A DNA stretch of 42,650 nucleotides from the IMG/VR virus record IMGVR_UViG_3300008107_000527, positions 1 to 42,650 of that record; one strand, given 5' to 3'. The stretch is from a virus. Position numbers and translations under genes: made by a program. Below are positions 31,901-40,100 of this stretch, in pieces (positions within the stretch are counted from its first letter, which is position 1; each line of letters starts with the position of its first letter). The notes beneath the pieces were generated by a model, which was given only the letters and a program-made list of their open reading frames with translations, was not told where the DNA came from and made no database searches.

Positions 31901-32612
31901 GTGGGTTATGAGCAATGTGCAGGACCTTAACCCACAGTACAAGACCAACCCAATAACAGTAACTCCTAATACCCAAGTGTTGTCTGGAAGTCTTACAGTT
32001 AGTGATCCTTATGGACTATCAGCCACTGCCAGCATACCTCCAGTGCTAATTGCAAGCCGAACAGTTGTTGATGGCACCGTGGGTGTGCCTCTAACATATG
32101 TTGCTCGCGCAATGTCAGCGACAACGGGCACTTTCACTTGGGGAATTATCCCTTCAGGTCTTACTCAAATCGACGGAACCATTCTTGGCACTCCTTTGGT
32201 TGAAGGAATTACTAACACAACGCTGTCTGTGGCTTCAACAAGTGGAATTGACACACGCGCCTTTACTTGGAGAATTGCCACAGCTGTCATACCGCCACTC
32301 TCTCCAACAAACCTTATTGTCAATGGCGATGGCACAAACCCACGCTACACCACTGGCCAAAATCTTACGATTCAGTGGACTGTAACCACAGATGGTGGTG
32401 CGTTGCCATCATCCATCATCGAGCTTTGCAAGTTTGATGGAACAGTCATTAAGACTATTGAGATTCCAACTGGCGCGAATGTCTACACAGTAACCTCAAA
32501 CGACATTCTCACCTCATTTGGCTCATATCAAGACATTCTTGTAAAGGTATACTTGACCAGAAATACAGCCAAGTCTCAGTTCCCGGCTCAAACCATCGTT
32601 ACATTCGCCTGA
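25938..32612 (+). CDS. Giant multidomain tail/baseplate protein (2224 aa)
   Basis: The N-terminus (FFVDLLPTKIMELD, then SDDIRAYVSFINKLIDP) looks like a baseplate-attachment domain. Then come many beta domains. About 324-391 (FLMPEIDSSVSVSVS, SWMTVGQSVSV) is a module shared with the fiber at 9573. Near 475-530, PHGLTTGSYVFISNV is a small barrel motif common in phage tails. About 963-1149 (FSFWIDPQN, SYYIQDFKLWSVF) resembles a LamG/concanavalin-like sugar-binding domain. From about 1650 to the end there are Ig/cadherin/PKD-like repeats (VTDPNGGGTPTFAWDF, ATDVDNDILSYAWVM). No enzyme motif or membrane segment is seen. It opens the fiber block and is probably a long host-contact or tail-tip protein. 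Confidence 0.75.
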   Translation: MAVSVLPENFFVDLLPTKIMELDTTGVLHATLSGFQDRSDDIRAYVSFINKLIDPFAGYPIAGTCVATNYTDEFGLNVTRTVLTFDLQSDPSYQAFEAGNLTQDEAKAWMGEVLSIDPTVISSVTTTIDPFKTVYEPMIGYLAKNLGVVFPTSNADDPRNAELVASQFSRLPIKGTAKSIEIAGLIAGFDSVHVNPLWGRLSPRNPVDIGLSVNNQDFSAITLVEPTIVPSEFYDPLDYRDGPFYTWSTRLSLLNSTNFVSQANGSNPYLRWKIGGLLATNFRGVYNTASTYNKGDIVVSTTGRSFLAQTTTTSIPPTSFVTANFLMPEIDSSVSVSVSNSSWMTVGQSVSVYDAGTLVVGSISGTTVNLINKGANNNLAPGITVNAGSVIVSQDSSIWLEIEAPSASIYTLSGGLPNVESSADLSSTIKVEGLAEGESFNGLQVVVENVNNVISTIETLSTDPSTVVVTTLQPHGLTTGSYVFISNVSPFDYVGLYTITVTASNKFTYSLPSNIYVAGVAADGIVPYYSNGDFEVTIFDRLSSIKYRTSYYNLVLTVNESTIQARSVPVKPNPDVIKGVNEGSLTAVPPYFPFSGTTEVEGNTPQVNTAWLSTLAAETDSILNSVKPATRYVRSFSTGVLYEDQVGYAEYANQTLIFSATSPLSGTITGPIYPRTARVTIVRTPSITQFFRVVSFGVDSPTITISPELLLTFNAIVGTQYRIDSKDSLFDPWYPASPVFIATSSVVYYQLGVYEAAELVGQSDENDPDQVSFSTTATFGVVTVDLNYYSGVFSGTRPAQFPPSDSVIANWVLTDTGTIRTEPTIVQKQAGTLGFLPRAEDQFGYSSGTAEFGSRPTQYPDVNEWTRPLEREVLDRDLEIVYGNEEKFPGKFIASADSNDGVTYGLFLVPGIFPYRFRFSELVGKNPLQSLAYSGNSLYYVGIRYGQVMACPERTFSQSMQSGLSAWIPFNAHPDDNLQINSVYPTLGVLTTTGLVPEDRVWNNIRGWITHCHGLTSSLSVDPLLDELSFSFWIDPQNSATLTTILTLGPIQIKMASTSSLQVFYGGSLEATLSISGFSYISVCQKSGALVVGVNGSTASYAVTPTTTPFYELTFSSDSSNSYYIQDFKLWSVFKTSSEIASYYQPTIVPTTIASLPTPIEVSTTGDRWFLKVLSSGFVTTGLQPESKLVEVSDQYNSTTGGTTVETSQGTITQYPGNLLPVANYDIQGRFIADSGRNLVGIPGGTVPTTRKLGEAFLPTSAINRAPASPTTGLPSGINPEWLNDTSTGYIRVVSAPFSSTGGVVSTQSTGTVSPWPNPAYNTNPLVDRIWIQGDSGTIYQLGVGGYELSPTFNVAAIDPNEMGECPSGAVTILTNGSNKLSVNSSNVVYATGTVDTTTPRTYLYRHSYLVYTFSASEGWIPTESSSLYEGNPSLYSTGQLMWSSTAGASTLTPGHYRIKITAYNHGRVASTFKGFDVEVTIGQNVTFPLVLSPNSTEEETYYDFYVSETIVAPWLVQIYWGGIVDDPTRGITYQLVVTGIELDRLKTQVYRVGPGTSLVEISTTASGTTPVQDLTPGGWMAEISNTGTIGEWAHEANVRPNVGGIEQPYTLSELLTMSTDEKVSRVMLSNDYAGQTVVPDPASPTPPSVVSQSQTLSPSTSPIQVGYGLGIDVVATNTVNYLWYFWDNSVEVTSEGTIQKTVNQGGNLVWTCVVADEWGQSDSTTGTISVNAPPVIRSASLSNNDLPPIYSTTLTTLVSDPDSSSPITVWLDGETPVTVSTLDSGTTQGTATFTFNVSTSSTKVLHAVDSNGGTTLLDIDIRALAYKPIVAAVIAEPRTQRIGTVPIRFTCRVTDPNGGGTPTFAWDFLTSNGWAEADFSGVTGFSSITGGYTSAGLSQSLGGGSYQNNVLVPSIPNQTAGFKLVRLTITPTIGTAQVFYGSVNLIENHTPTIDRFDIVSEGPLEAGEPVTILAVATDVDNDILSYAWVMSNVQDLNPQYKTNPITVTPNTQVLSGSLTVSDPYGLSATASIPPVLIASRTVVDGTVGVPLTYVARAMSATTGTFTWGIIPSGLTQIDGTILGTPLVEGITNTTLSVASTSGIDTRAFTWRIATAVIPPLSPTNLIVNGDGTNPRYTTGQNLTIQWTVTTDGGALPSSIIELCKFDGTVIKTIEIPTGANVYTVTSNDILTSFGSYQDILVKVYLTRNTAKSQFPAQTIVTFA

Positions 32613-32616
32613 TCCT

Positions 32617-33366
32617 ATGGCTCTGCCCACAGCACCATTCTATCCCAGTTCACTGCTGGACCCAAGAAATGCGGCTGATCTGAAGCAGCTTCTCTGGAAA
32701 AATTTCTTCATCATCAATGAGGGTCCAGGTTTTAGTCGACAACCCACAAGAGTTGGAGGCGAACCTAACACAGTGGTTGGGCCTCCAACTTTTGGTCAGC
32801 ATTATGTAAATGCCGTTTGGGTTGATGGCATTCGTGGCTTGTGGTACTGTGTCGCATCTGGCATACCTGGAACTTGGGCACAAGCTGAATTACCAGTTGT
32901 CACGGCTTTCCCAACTACAGCTCAAGTGGGCTATCGTGTCATACGCAGTGATGAGGGCTACATCACTTACTACTGGGACGGCACAAACTGGGTAAACATT
33001 GGCGGTGGCGGTGGTGGCACTGTAACTGGTGCTCAGAATCTTGGCACAGGAGCTGATGGCCAAGGTGTCTATTCTTCTTTGTCTGGAACAACACTGCTCT
33101 TCAGACGCATCAAGGCTGGTGAGAATATCTCACTGGTATCAAATGCAAATAGCATTGAGGTTGCAGTACAGCATGACCCACATTTTATCGGCACAACCAC
33201 TGTCGATGTCTTAAAGATCATAGCCCAATCCACACCCACAACTCCTGTTGATGATTCATTTGTTTCGTGGGTGTATACCTCGGGCACAAGTCCAAACAAG
33301 ACAATTATTTGGAAAGCCAAGAGCCGTGACGGAGGAGAAGTTATTCTTTCTTCTGTCATTGTCTAG
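32617..33366 (+). CDS. Tail fiber-like protein (249 aa)
   Basis: The N-terminal part (about 1-135) contains LWYCVASGIPGTWAQAEL and YYWDGTNWVNIGG, a pattern often seen in phage fiber attachment domains. A Gly hinge (GGGGGGTVTGAQNLGTG) follows. Then GQGVYSSLSGTTLLFRRIKA and ENISLVSNANSIEV form a module widespread in phage tail fibers. The C-terminal 60 residues are a small beta domain. It begins four bases after the giant gene. Confidence 0.7.
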   Translation: MALPTAPFYPSSLLDPRNAADLKQLLWKNFFIINEGPGFSRQPTRVGGEPNTVVGPPTFGQHYVNAVWVDGIRGLWYCVASGIPGTWAQAELPVVTAFPTTAQVGYRVIRSDEGYITYYWDGTNWVNIGGGGGGTVTGAQNLGTGADGQGVYSSLSGTTLLFRRIKAGENISLVSNANSIEVAVQHDPHFIGTTTVDVLKIIAQSTPTTPVDDSFVSWVYTSGTSPNKTIIWKAKSRDGGEVILSSVIV

Positions 33367-33368
33367 GC

Positions 33369-35054
33369 ATGTTTGATGTAATCATTCCCACAAAGTGTAT
33401 TGAGCCGGCTTTAACCAGGCTGTGCGAGTCCATCCAACTCTACACCCGGTTAGGGGATGGATCACTGAAATTCACAGCCGTGGGCCCAACACAGCCACAG
33501 ATACCATGGCTGAAGTGGATAAAGCATGAGGGAAGTGTGGCCTCATCCATAAATGAGGCTGTGAGTCAAACCACTGAGCCTTACATGATCATACTGCACG
33601 ATGATGCAGTCTTATTGCCACAACGTCAATCTCGATGGATTGAGCAACTCAAAAATTTGATGTCTGATCCAATGGTGGCCGTTGGCGGTCCCATGAAGAT
33701 CAATAAGAATGGCGTTGATTTTGTCAACTTCTTTTGTGCAGCCATATCAAGAAGTGCTTGGTCAAAGATTGGTCCGTTGTCTCTAGACTTTCCCTATCAT
33801 GACTATGACGTTGAGTGGTGTTCACGAGCTCAAAAAGCCGGATACCAAATAAAGTCTGTTGGTGAGCTGTCAAGTCACAACGGATACTTTACAGGTGACT
33901 TTCAAATTTACCACGCTGGTGGACACACTCTTAGAAATTCGCCAAGTCCTCAACCCGAGCCAACCAAAGTTGAGCTGTCCTCTCCTGGGATTGTTTACTC
34001 ATTAGCTCCACATTCTCACCCAACTGTTCCTGTCACAGCACACATTTCTACTCGTGGAAGATACAAGACAACACTGCCTCTGGCCATACAATCAATAGCT
34101 CTTCAAAGCCTGGTTCCAAAACGTTTGATCATCTTTGATGATGGTTGTGACGGCCAATTCTTCAAAGAAACCATCTATGTGCATCTCTTCAACATGCTTC
34201 AAAGCAAAGGTTGCCATGTTGATGTAGTAAATGGTGAGGGAAAAGGCCAAGTACTAAACCACCAAAAGGCCATTGACATGTCTAACACTCCATTTATTTG
34301 GAGAGTGGACGATGACAATTCAGCAGAACCCAACGTTCTAGAGAAATTACTGGCCAACATGGGTGATGGCGTTGGCGCGGTGGCTCCATGTGTTCATTTC
34401 CCATGGATCACACCCCCACCACTGGACATTTCTGGCTCAGGCCTTATTGGCGATGTGAAGTGCAGAAACAACGTTCAGTGGTTCAAGTTCTCGGGTCTAC
34501 AGCCAGTTGAACATCTTCACAACACCTTTCTATTCAGAAAAGAAGCCGCAAGCCACGGCTACCCAAATAACTTGTCTGTGGTTGGTCATCGAGAGGAAAC
34601 CATATTTTCTCACGAGATGGTCCTCAGAGGTTGGAAACTTGTGGTGGTTGGTGATGCCATAACTTGGCACCTAAGAGATCCTGATGGTGGCATCCGGCTA
34701 TTCAGAGACACATCACTGTGGCAGTCTGACGAAGCTAAGTTTCATGAGTGGGCCACAGCCAGAAACGTAAAGTTCAATGACTACTGGTTGATTGTCTTAG
34801 ACAACGGCCTAGGAGATCACTTGGCCTTTGTCCATGTATGGCCTGAGATTAAAGAGAAAGCTAAACAAAAGGGACAGAAAGTTCTTTTAGCCGTCTGCTA
34901 CCCAGAGGTTTTCAAAAATGAACCTGTCATTAGCATTGCTGATGCCATGAAACTTGAAAAAGACCTTGGAAAACACAACGTCTACAACTTCATGATACAA
35001 AACAACTGGAAAAAATCTCTTGTTGATGGTTTCAGAGCAATGTACGGCCTATGA
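33369..35054 (+). CDS. Three-part glycosyltransferase: two GT2 domains plus a GT9-like N-terminal half (561 aa)
   Basis: Residues 1-195 form a GT-A domain (MFDVIIPTKCIEPA, metal site ILHDDAVLL at 76-84, YHDYDVEWCSRAQKAG near the catalytic acid). Residues 218-445 form a second, PVTAHISTRGRYKTTLPLAI with DDD site WRVDDDNSAEPN at 311-322. Residues 472-561 open WLIVLDNGLGDHLAFVHVWP, like the G-x-G-D turn of GT9 enzymes, and end where that Rossmann half would end. The matching C-terminal half is the next gene. It lies directly upstream of two Gly-X-Ser fibers, which are plausible acceptors. ATGA overlap with the next gene. Confidence 0.75.
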   Translation: MFDVIIPTKCIEPALTRLCESIQLYTRLGDGSLKFTAVGPTQPQIPWLKWIKHEGSVASSINEAVSQTTEPYMIILHDDAVLLPQRQSRWIEQLKNLMSDPMVAVGGPMKINKNGVDFVNFFCAAISRSAWSKIGPLSLDFPYHDYDVEWCSRAQKAGYQIKSVGELSSHNGYFTGDFQIYHAGGHTLRNSPSPQPEPTKVELSSPGIVYSLAPHSHPTVPVTAHISTRGRYKTTLPLAIQSIALQSLVPKRLIIFDDGCDGQFFKETIYVHLFNMLQSKGCHVDVVNGEGKGQVLNHQKAIDMSNTPFIWRVDDDNSAEPNVLEKLLANMGDGVGAVAPCVHFPWITPPPLDISGSGLIGDVKCRNNVQWFKFSGLQPVEHLHNTFLFRKEAASHGYPNNLSVVGHREETIFSHEMVLRGWKLVVVGDAITWHLRDPDGGIRLFRDTSLWQSDEAKFHEWATARNVKFNDYWLIVLDNGLGDHLAFVHVWPEIKEKAKQKGQKVLLAVCYPEVFKNEPVISIADAMKLEKDLGKHNVYNFMIQNNWKKSLVDGFRAMYGL

Positions 35055-35512
35055 TCATACTTTCTCCTTATTCCTCTAAAGTGAGAAATGGTGGCAACAA
35101 TGCCAAGAATTACCCACATTGGCAAGAGGTGATAAACAACCTCGTCTCTGTTGGCCATAATGTAGTCCAAGTGGGTGTTGTGGGCGAAAACCTTTTCAAG
35201 AATACAAAGCAGGCATTTGGACTCTCATTGCATGATTTGACTGAAATCATTTCGGACGATTCTTGCAAGACGTGGATGTCTGTGGACAACTTCTTTCCTC
35301 ATCTGTGTTCACACACCCAAAAGCCGGGTGTCGTCGTGTGGTCAAGATCAGACCCAAACATTTTCGGTTACCCACAAAACACAAATCTGCTCAAGGACAG
35401 ATCCTATCTCAGACCAGACCAGTTTGGTTTTTGGAACGACTGTTCGTTTGTGGAGGATGCTTTCGTCAACCCAACTGTCGTCACAACCGCGGTACTCTCA
35501 AAGTGTAATTAG
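35051..35512 (+). CDS. GT9-like C-terminal half (153 aa)
   Basis: ILSPYSSKVRNGGNNAKNYP, then a helix and HNVVQVGVVGE, resemble the sugar-nucleotide-binding half of GT9 enzymes. WMSVDNFFPHLCSHTQKPG followed by VVVWSRSDPNIFG corresponds to the donor-site segment seen in the full enzyme at 13979 (DSMVVHIAGSMG, LWGPVRPG). It has no N-terminal half of its own; that half ends the previous protein. The two probably act together as a split enzyme. Confidence 0.65.
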   Translation: MIILSPYSSKVRNGGNNAKNYPHWQEVINNLVSVGHNVVQVGVVGENLFKNTKQAFGLSLHDLTEIISDDSCKTWMSVDNFFPHLCSHTQKPGVVVWSRSDPNIFGYPQNTNLLKDRSYLRPDQFGFWNDCSFVEDAFVNPTVVTTAVLSKCN

Positions 35513-35515
35513 CCT

Positions 35516-37108
35516 GTGGCAGTTCAGCATTACGCGGGTGACACATTCGTAGGACTATCAACTGACGTTAAGCCTCTAAACGTTATCGATGGGGCGCGAT
35601 TTTACGAGTCTGACCCTCCTTACCTCGTATGGCTTAAAGTTTCTGGAGTATGGGTTAATATCGGAACTTCCGGAGCTGGCATATCTGGCTACTCAGGTTA
35701 TTCCGGCTTCTCCGGTTTTTCTGGTGAAAGTACTACATACATTGACGTAAATCAAGTATCCCACGGTTTTGTCATTGGTGATGTTTTACGTTTTGATGGG
35801 ACAAACTATGTTAAGGCTCTTGCTGATACTCCAGAAAATGCTGAAGTCGTTGGCATTGTAAGCCAAGTCATTGACAGCGACAATTTCAAACTTTTAACCG
35901 AGGGTGAAATTGACGGTTTGTCTGGTCTGTTACCAGGATACACTTACTTTCTAGACCTTTTTACTCCTGGTACATATAGTACCACGGATCCAAACGCTTA
36001 TGGCGCGGTGTCTAAGCCGCTGATGGATGCCCTAAGCACCACCAAAGCTTACTTCCACAACTGGCGTGGTGTTATTGTAGAGAATGGCCTCGGTGACTCT
36101 GGCTACTCTGGCTACTCTGGCCGTAGTGGCTTTTCTGGCACTAGTGGCACAAGTGGTACGTCTGGCTTTTCTGGTACCAGTGGCTACTCTGGTTTCACTG
36201 GCGTCAGCGGTTATTCTGGCTACTCAGGATATTCTGGCACCAGTGGCTACTCTGGCTACTCTGGCGTAAGCTCCAATCAAACCATTGTTGTAAACCAACC
36301 ATCACATGGTTTTATTGTTGGTGACTTGATAAAATATGATGGCAGCCTATACATGCTCGCCCAAGCGGATACCCCAGAAAATGCTGAGGTTGTTGGCATT
36401 GTGTACCAAGTCATCGACTCTGATAACTTTGTCTACCTCACTGAGGGTGAGATAACAACCCTGTCTGGGCTTACACCTGGTGCTGTATACTTTCTAGATC
36501 TTTATTCCCCTGGTGCTTATTCGACAAGTGAAACAAATGTTGTTGGCACTGTTTCTAAGCCTGTGTTGGTAGCCACATCAGCCACGACAGCTTTCTTCCA
36601 CAATTGGCGTGGTATCATTGTTGAAAACGGTCTTGGTGACTCTGGCTACTCTGGCTACTCCGGCGTTAGTGGCTTCTCCGGCACTAGCGGCACTTCTGGT
36701 TTTAGTGGATCAGGCTTAGTCATACGTCAACCCATAAGTGCCTCAAGTACGACTACATCTTTCTACTTTAACTCAAACGTATACACAGGTGACAAGTCAA
36801 TCTCTCCGAATCCATACTCAGCTTTTATCGTCAATTTGCCATCTGCCAGCCAGATCAACATATGCTTGAGACAAGAGGGAGTTGTGGGTGGCAACAGCAC
36901 TATCATACAGGTATTTAAGTCAGCTAATGGCGATCCATTGGGCAGTACTAGTGCGATAACACCTGAAACAGTTCAGACTGTTGGAGAAAACACTATGGCT
37001 GTCTACTCGTTCAGTGGCTTAACGATAAACCAATATGACGCCCTTTTCTTACGATGTATTCCGGCTACCAGCGGCAGCAGTTATTATGGCGTGGTAACTA
37101 TCGAATAA
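35516..37108 (+). CDS. Collagen-like tail fiber with duplicated domain (530 aa)
   Basis: It starts at GTG 35516 (MAVQHYAGDTFVGL), three bases after the previous stop. Short Gly-X-Ser/Thr stretches (about residues 55-72, 193-252 and 374-400) alternate with two copies of a 115-residue domain (VNQVSHGFVIGDVLRFDG and VNQPSHGFIVGDLIKYDG; both end WRG-IVENGLGD). A C-terminal globular domain of about 125 residues (VIRQPISASSTTTSFYF) is a likely receptor-binding or trimerising head. Collagen-like fibers form trimers. The long Ser-rich stretches are possible sites of glycosylation by the upstream enzymes. Confidence 0.8.
   Translation: MAVQHYAGDTFVGLSTDVKPLNVIDGARFYESDPPYLVWLKVSGVWVNIGTSGAGISGYSGYSGFSGFSGESTTYIDVNQVSHGFVIGDVLRFDGTNYVKALADTPENAEVVGIVSQVIDSDNFKLLTEGEIDGLSGLLPGYTYFLDLFTPGTYSTTDPNAYGAVSKPLMDALSTTKAYFHNWRGVIVENGLGDSGYSGYSGRSGFSGTSGTSGTSGFSGTSGYSGFTGVSGYSGYSGYSGTSGYSGYSGVSSNQTIVVNQPSHGFIVGDLIKYDGSLYMLAQADTPENAEVVGIVYQVIDSDNFVYLTEGEITTLSGLTPGAVYFLDLYSPGAYSTSETNVVGTVSKPVLVATSATTAFFHNWRGIIVENGLGDSGYSGYSGVSGFSGTSGTSGFSGSGLVIRQPISASSTTTSFYFNSNVYTGDKSISPNPYSAFIVNLPSASQINICLRQEGVVGGNSTIIQVFKSANGDPLGSTSAITPETVQTVGENTMAVYSFSGLTINQYDALFLRCIPATSGSSYYGVVTIE
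35678..35731 (+). repeat. Gly-X-Ser repeat, first array of the 530-aa fiber
   Basis: Six triplets ([18 protein letters not shown]) are coded here. They use the same GGC/GGT and TCT/TCC codons as the later arrays. Confidence 0.85.
35747..36091 (+). repeat. Duplicated 115-residue domain, copy 1
   Basis: Matches copy 2 at 36290-36634 at the same length (345 bases). Both contain ADTPENAEVVGIV, QVIDSDNF and FHNWRG. The copies differ at many third positions, so the duplication is not recent. Confidence 0.85.
36092..36271 (+). repeat. Gly-X-Ser/Thr repeat, second array of the 530-aa fiber
   Basis: About 20 triplets (GYSGYSGRSGFSG and so on) join the two copies of the duplicated domain. Confidence 0.85.
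36290..36634 (+). repeat. Duplicated 115-residue domain, copy 2
   Basis: Second copy of the domain at 35747-36091. A third Gly-X-Ser array (36635-36715) follows it, so the linker-plus-domain unit was duplicated as a whole. Confidence 0.85.
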
Positions 37109-37114
37109 CAACCT

Positions 37115-40100
37115 ATGCCTCCTGTCAATTTCTCAGCAGTAAGAGTAAGAGCCAGCTCAGGGTACTCTGGCATTAGTGGTTATTCCGGATACTCTGGCTT
37201 CACTGGCGTCAGTGGTTATTCCGGATATTCCGGTTACTCTGGTTCTGGCGTGAGTGGCTACTCTGGCTTCTCAGGAACCAGCGGTGTCAGTGGCTACTCT
37301 GGTTACTCCGGCTTTACAGGCGTCAGTGGTTACAGTGGCTACTCTGGCGACTCTGGCTACTCTGGCGTCAGTGGCTTCTCAGGTTATTCTGGTTTCACTG
37401 GTGTCAGTGGCTACTCTGGCTACAGTGGCTACTCAGGTGACTCTGGTTATAGTGGCTACTCTGGTGACTCTGGTTACAGTGGCTTCACCGGCGTCAGTGG
37501 CTACTCTGGCTACTCCGGATATTCTGGTGACTCTGGCTACTCTGGCTTTACGGGTGTCAGTGGCTACTCTGGCTACAGTGGTTACTCGGGTGATTCTGGT
37601 TACTCTGGCACCAGTGGCTTCTCAGGTTATTCTGGCTTTACCGGAGTCAGTGGCTACTCTGGCTACAGTGGCTACTCTGGTGACTCTGGTTACAGTGGCT
37701 TCACCGGCGTCAGTGGCTACTCTGGTGACTCTGGTTACAGTGGCTTCACCGGCGTCAGTGGCTACTCTGGTTACTCCGGATATTCTGGTGACTCTGGCTA
37801 CTCTGGCTACTCTGGTTTCACTGGCGTCAGTGGCTACTCTGGTTACAGTGGTTACAGTGGTGACTCTGGCTACTCTGGCTTCACAGGTGTCAGTGGCTAT
37901 AGTGGCTACTCGGGTGACTCCGGCTTCTCTGGTACCAGTGGCTACTCTGGCTTTACCGGCGTCAGTGGCTACTCTGGCTACAGTGGCTACTCAGGTGACT
38001 CTGGTTATTCTGGCTTTTCAGGCACATCTGGATTTAGTGGCTATTCAGGCTATTCTGGGACCTCTGGCTTTACCGGCGTCAGTGGGTACTCTGGAACCAG
38101 TGGCTTTACAGGCTACTCTGGCTTCACTGGTGTCAGTGGCTACTCCGGATATTCAGGTGATTCTGGTTTCTCTGGCACCAGTGGCTACTCTGGCTTTACA
38201 GGTGTCAGTGGCTACTCTGGGTATTCAGGTGACTCCGGCTTCTCTGGCACCAGCGGTACATCAGGCACCAGTGGCTACTCTGGTTTCACTGGCGTCAGTG
38301 GTTACTCCGGCTACTCTGGTGACTCTGGTTACAGTGGCTTCACCGGCGTCAGTGGCTACTCTGGCTACTCAGGTTATTCTGGTGACTCTGGCCACTCAGG
38401 AACTTCTGGCACCAGTGGCTACTCTGGTTTTACTGGCGTCAGTGGCTACTCTGGCTATAGTGGCTACTCTGGTGACTCTGGCTACTCTGGCTTTACTGGC
38501 GTCAGTGGCTACAGCGGCTACTCAGGTGACTCTGGCTACTCTGGCTTCACTGGTGTCAGTGGCTACTCTGGCTATAGTGGCCACTCTGGTGACTCTGGCT
38601 ACTCTGGCACCAGTGGCTATTCTGGTTACACCGGTGTCAGTGGCTACTCAGGCTATTCTGGATTTTCTGGTGTCAGTGGCACCTCTGGTACTAGTGGCTA
38701 CTCTGGCTTCACTGGTGTCAGTGGCTACTCAGGCTATTCTGGAACTAGTGGCTTTACAGGCTACTCTGGCTTCACTGGTGTCAGTGGTTATTCAGGTTAT
38801 TCGGGTGAATCCGGCTTCTCTGGCACCAGCGGTACATCAGGCACTAGCGGCTACTCTGGCTTTACCGGCGTCAGTGGCTACTCCGGATATTCAGGTGACT
38901 CCGGCACCTCTGGCACCAGTGGTTACTCTGGCTTCACTGGCGTCAGTGGCTACTCTGGCTACTCTGGCTACTCTGGTTTTAGTGGTACCTCTGGCACCAG
39001 TGGTTACTCTGGCTTCACTGGCGTCAGTGGCTACTCTGGCTACTCTGGAGATTCTGGTTTTAGTGGTACCTCTGGTACTAGTGGCTACTCTGGCTTCACT
39101 GGCGTCAGTGGCTACTCTGGCTATTCGGGCACATCAGGAACCTCTGGCACCAGTGGCTACTCTGGTTTTACTGGCGTCAGTGGCTACTCTGGTTATTCTG
39201 GCACCAGCGGTACATCAGGAACCAGTGGCACCTCTGGCTACTCTGGCACCAGTGGTTACTCTGGCTTCTCTGGAGTTTCAGGATTTAGCGGTTACTCTGG
39301 ATACTCTGGATTACCTGGCAATAGCAGTGGTCTTGTCTACTACCTAAACTCATCAATCAACGAGTCGCCTTACAAGCAACTAGGGTTAACTGGTGATGGT
39401 TTGCCAGAAAGTGCTGTAACTGCTACTATACCAGGAAATTCTATAGCCACAGTAGAGAGCTATAAGACTGTTGCTGGAAGTCCTGGTGTGACCACAATTC
39501 CTGCAGGATTCTGGTCCTTTTATCTTCACGTAAGCAAGAGTTCATCCACGTCTCAGCCGATATACGTGTATGTTGAAGTCTACAAGAGAAATGGTGGAGG
39601 TACAGAGACACTGCTTTTCACCACCGACCCAGGTGAGATCACAGCTATTACTTCGGCCATCTCAATGGTTATCACGGACACATATGTCCCAGGATTCCCA
39701 TTAAACATAACGGATACTCTTGTCGCGAAAGTCATTGCGGACAATCAAAATTCCAGCCCACATGGCGTAACTCTATACTCAGAAGGTACCACCCACTACT
39801 CATATACCGTAACTAGCTTGGGTGTGCCAAGTATCAGTGGTTACTCTGGTTATTCTGGCTTCACGGGCACTAGCGGTTACTCAGGCTATTCTGGCACTTC
39901 AGGTTTTACTGGTACCAGTGGCTACTCTGGCTTCACAGGTGTCAGTGGCTACTCCGGTTACTCTGGCATCTCTGGCTTTACTGGCGCCTCTGGCACCAGT
40001 GGCTACTCTGGCTTCACAGGTGTCAGTGGCTACTCTGGTTATTCTGGAACAAGTGGCACCTCTGGCTTCTCAGGAACCTCTGGCTTTAGCGGCACCTCTG

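Noticed and set aside
37160-39318. CRISPR-like regular repeats
   Set aside because: Repeats are tandem codons without unique spacers and code for protein triplets.
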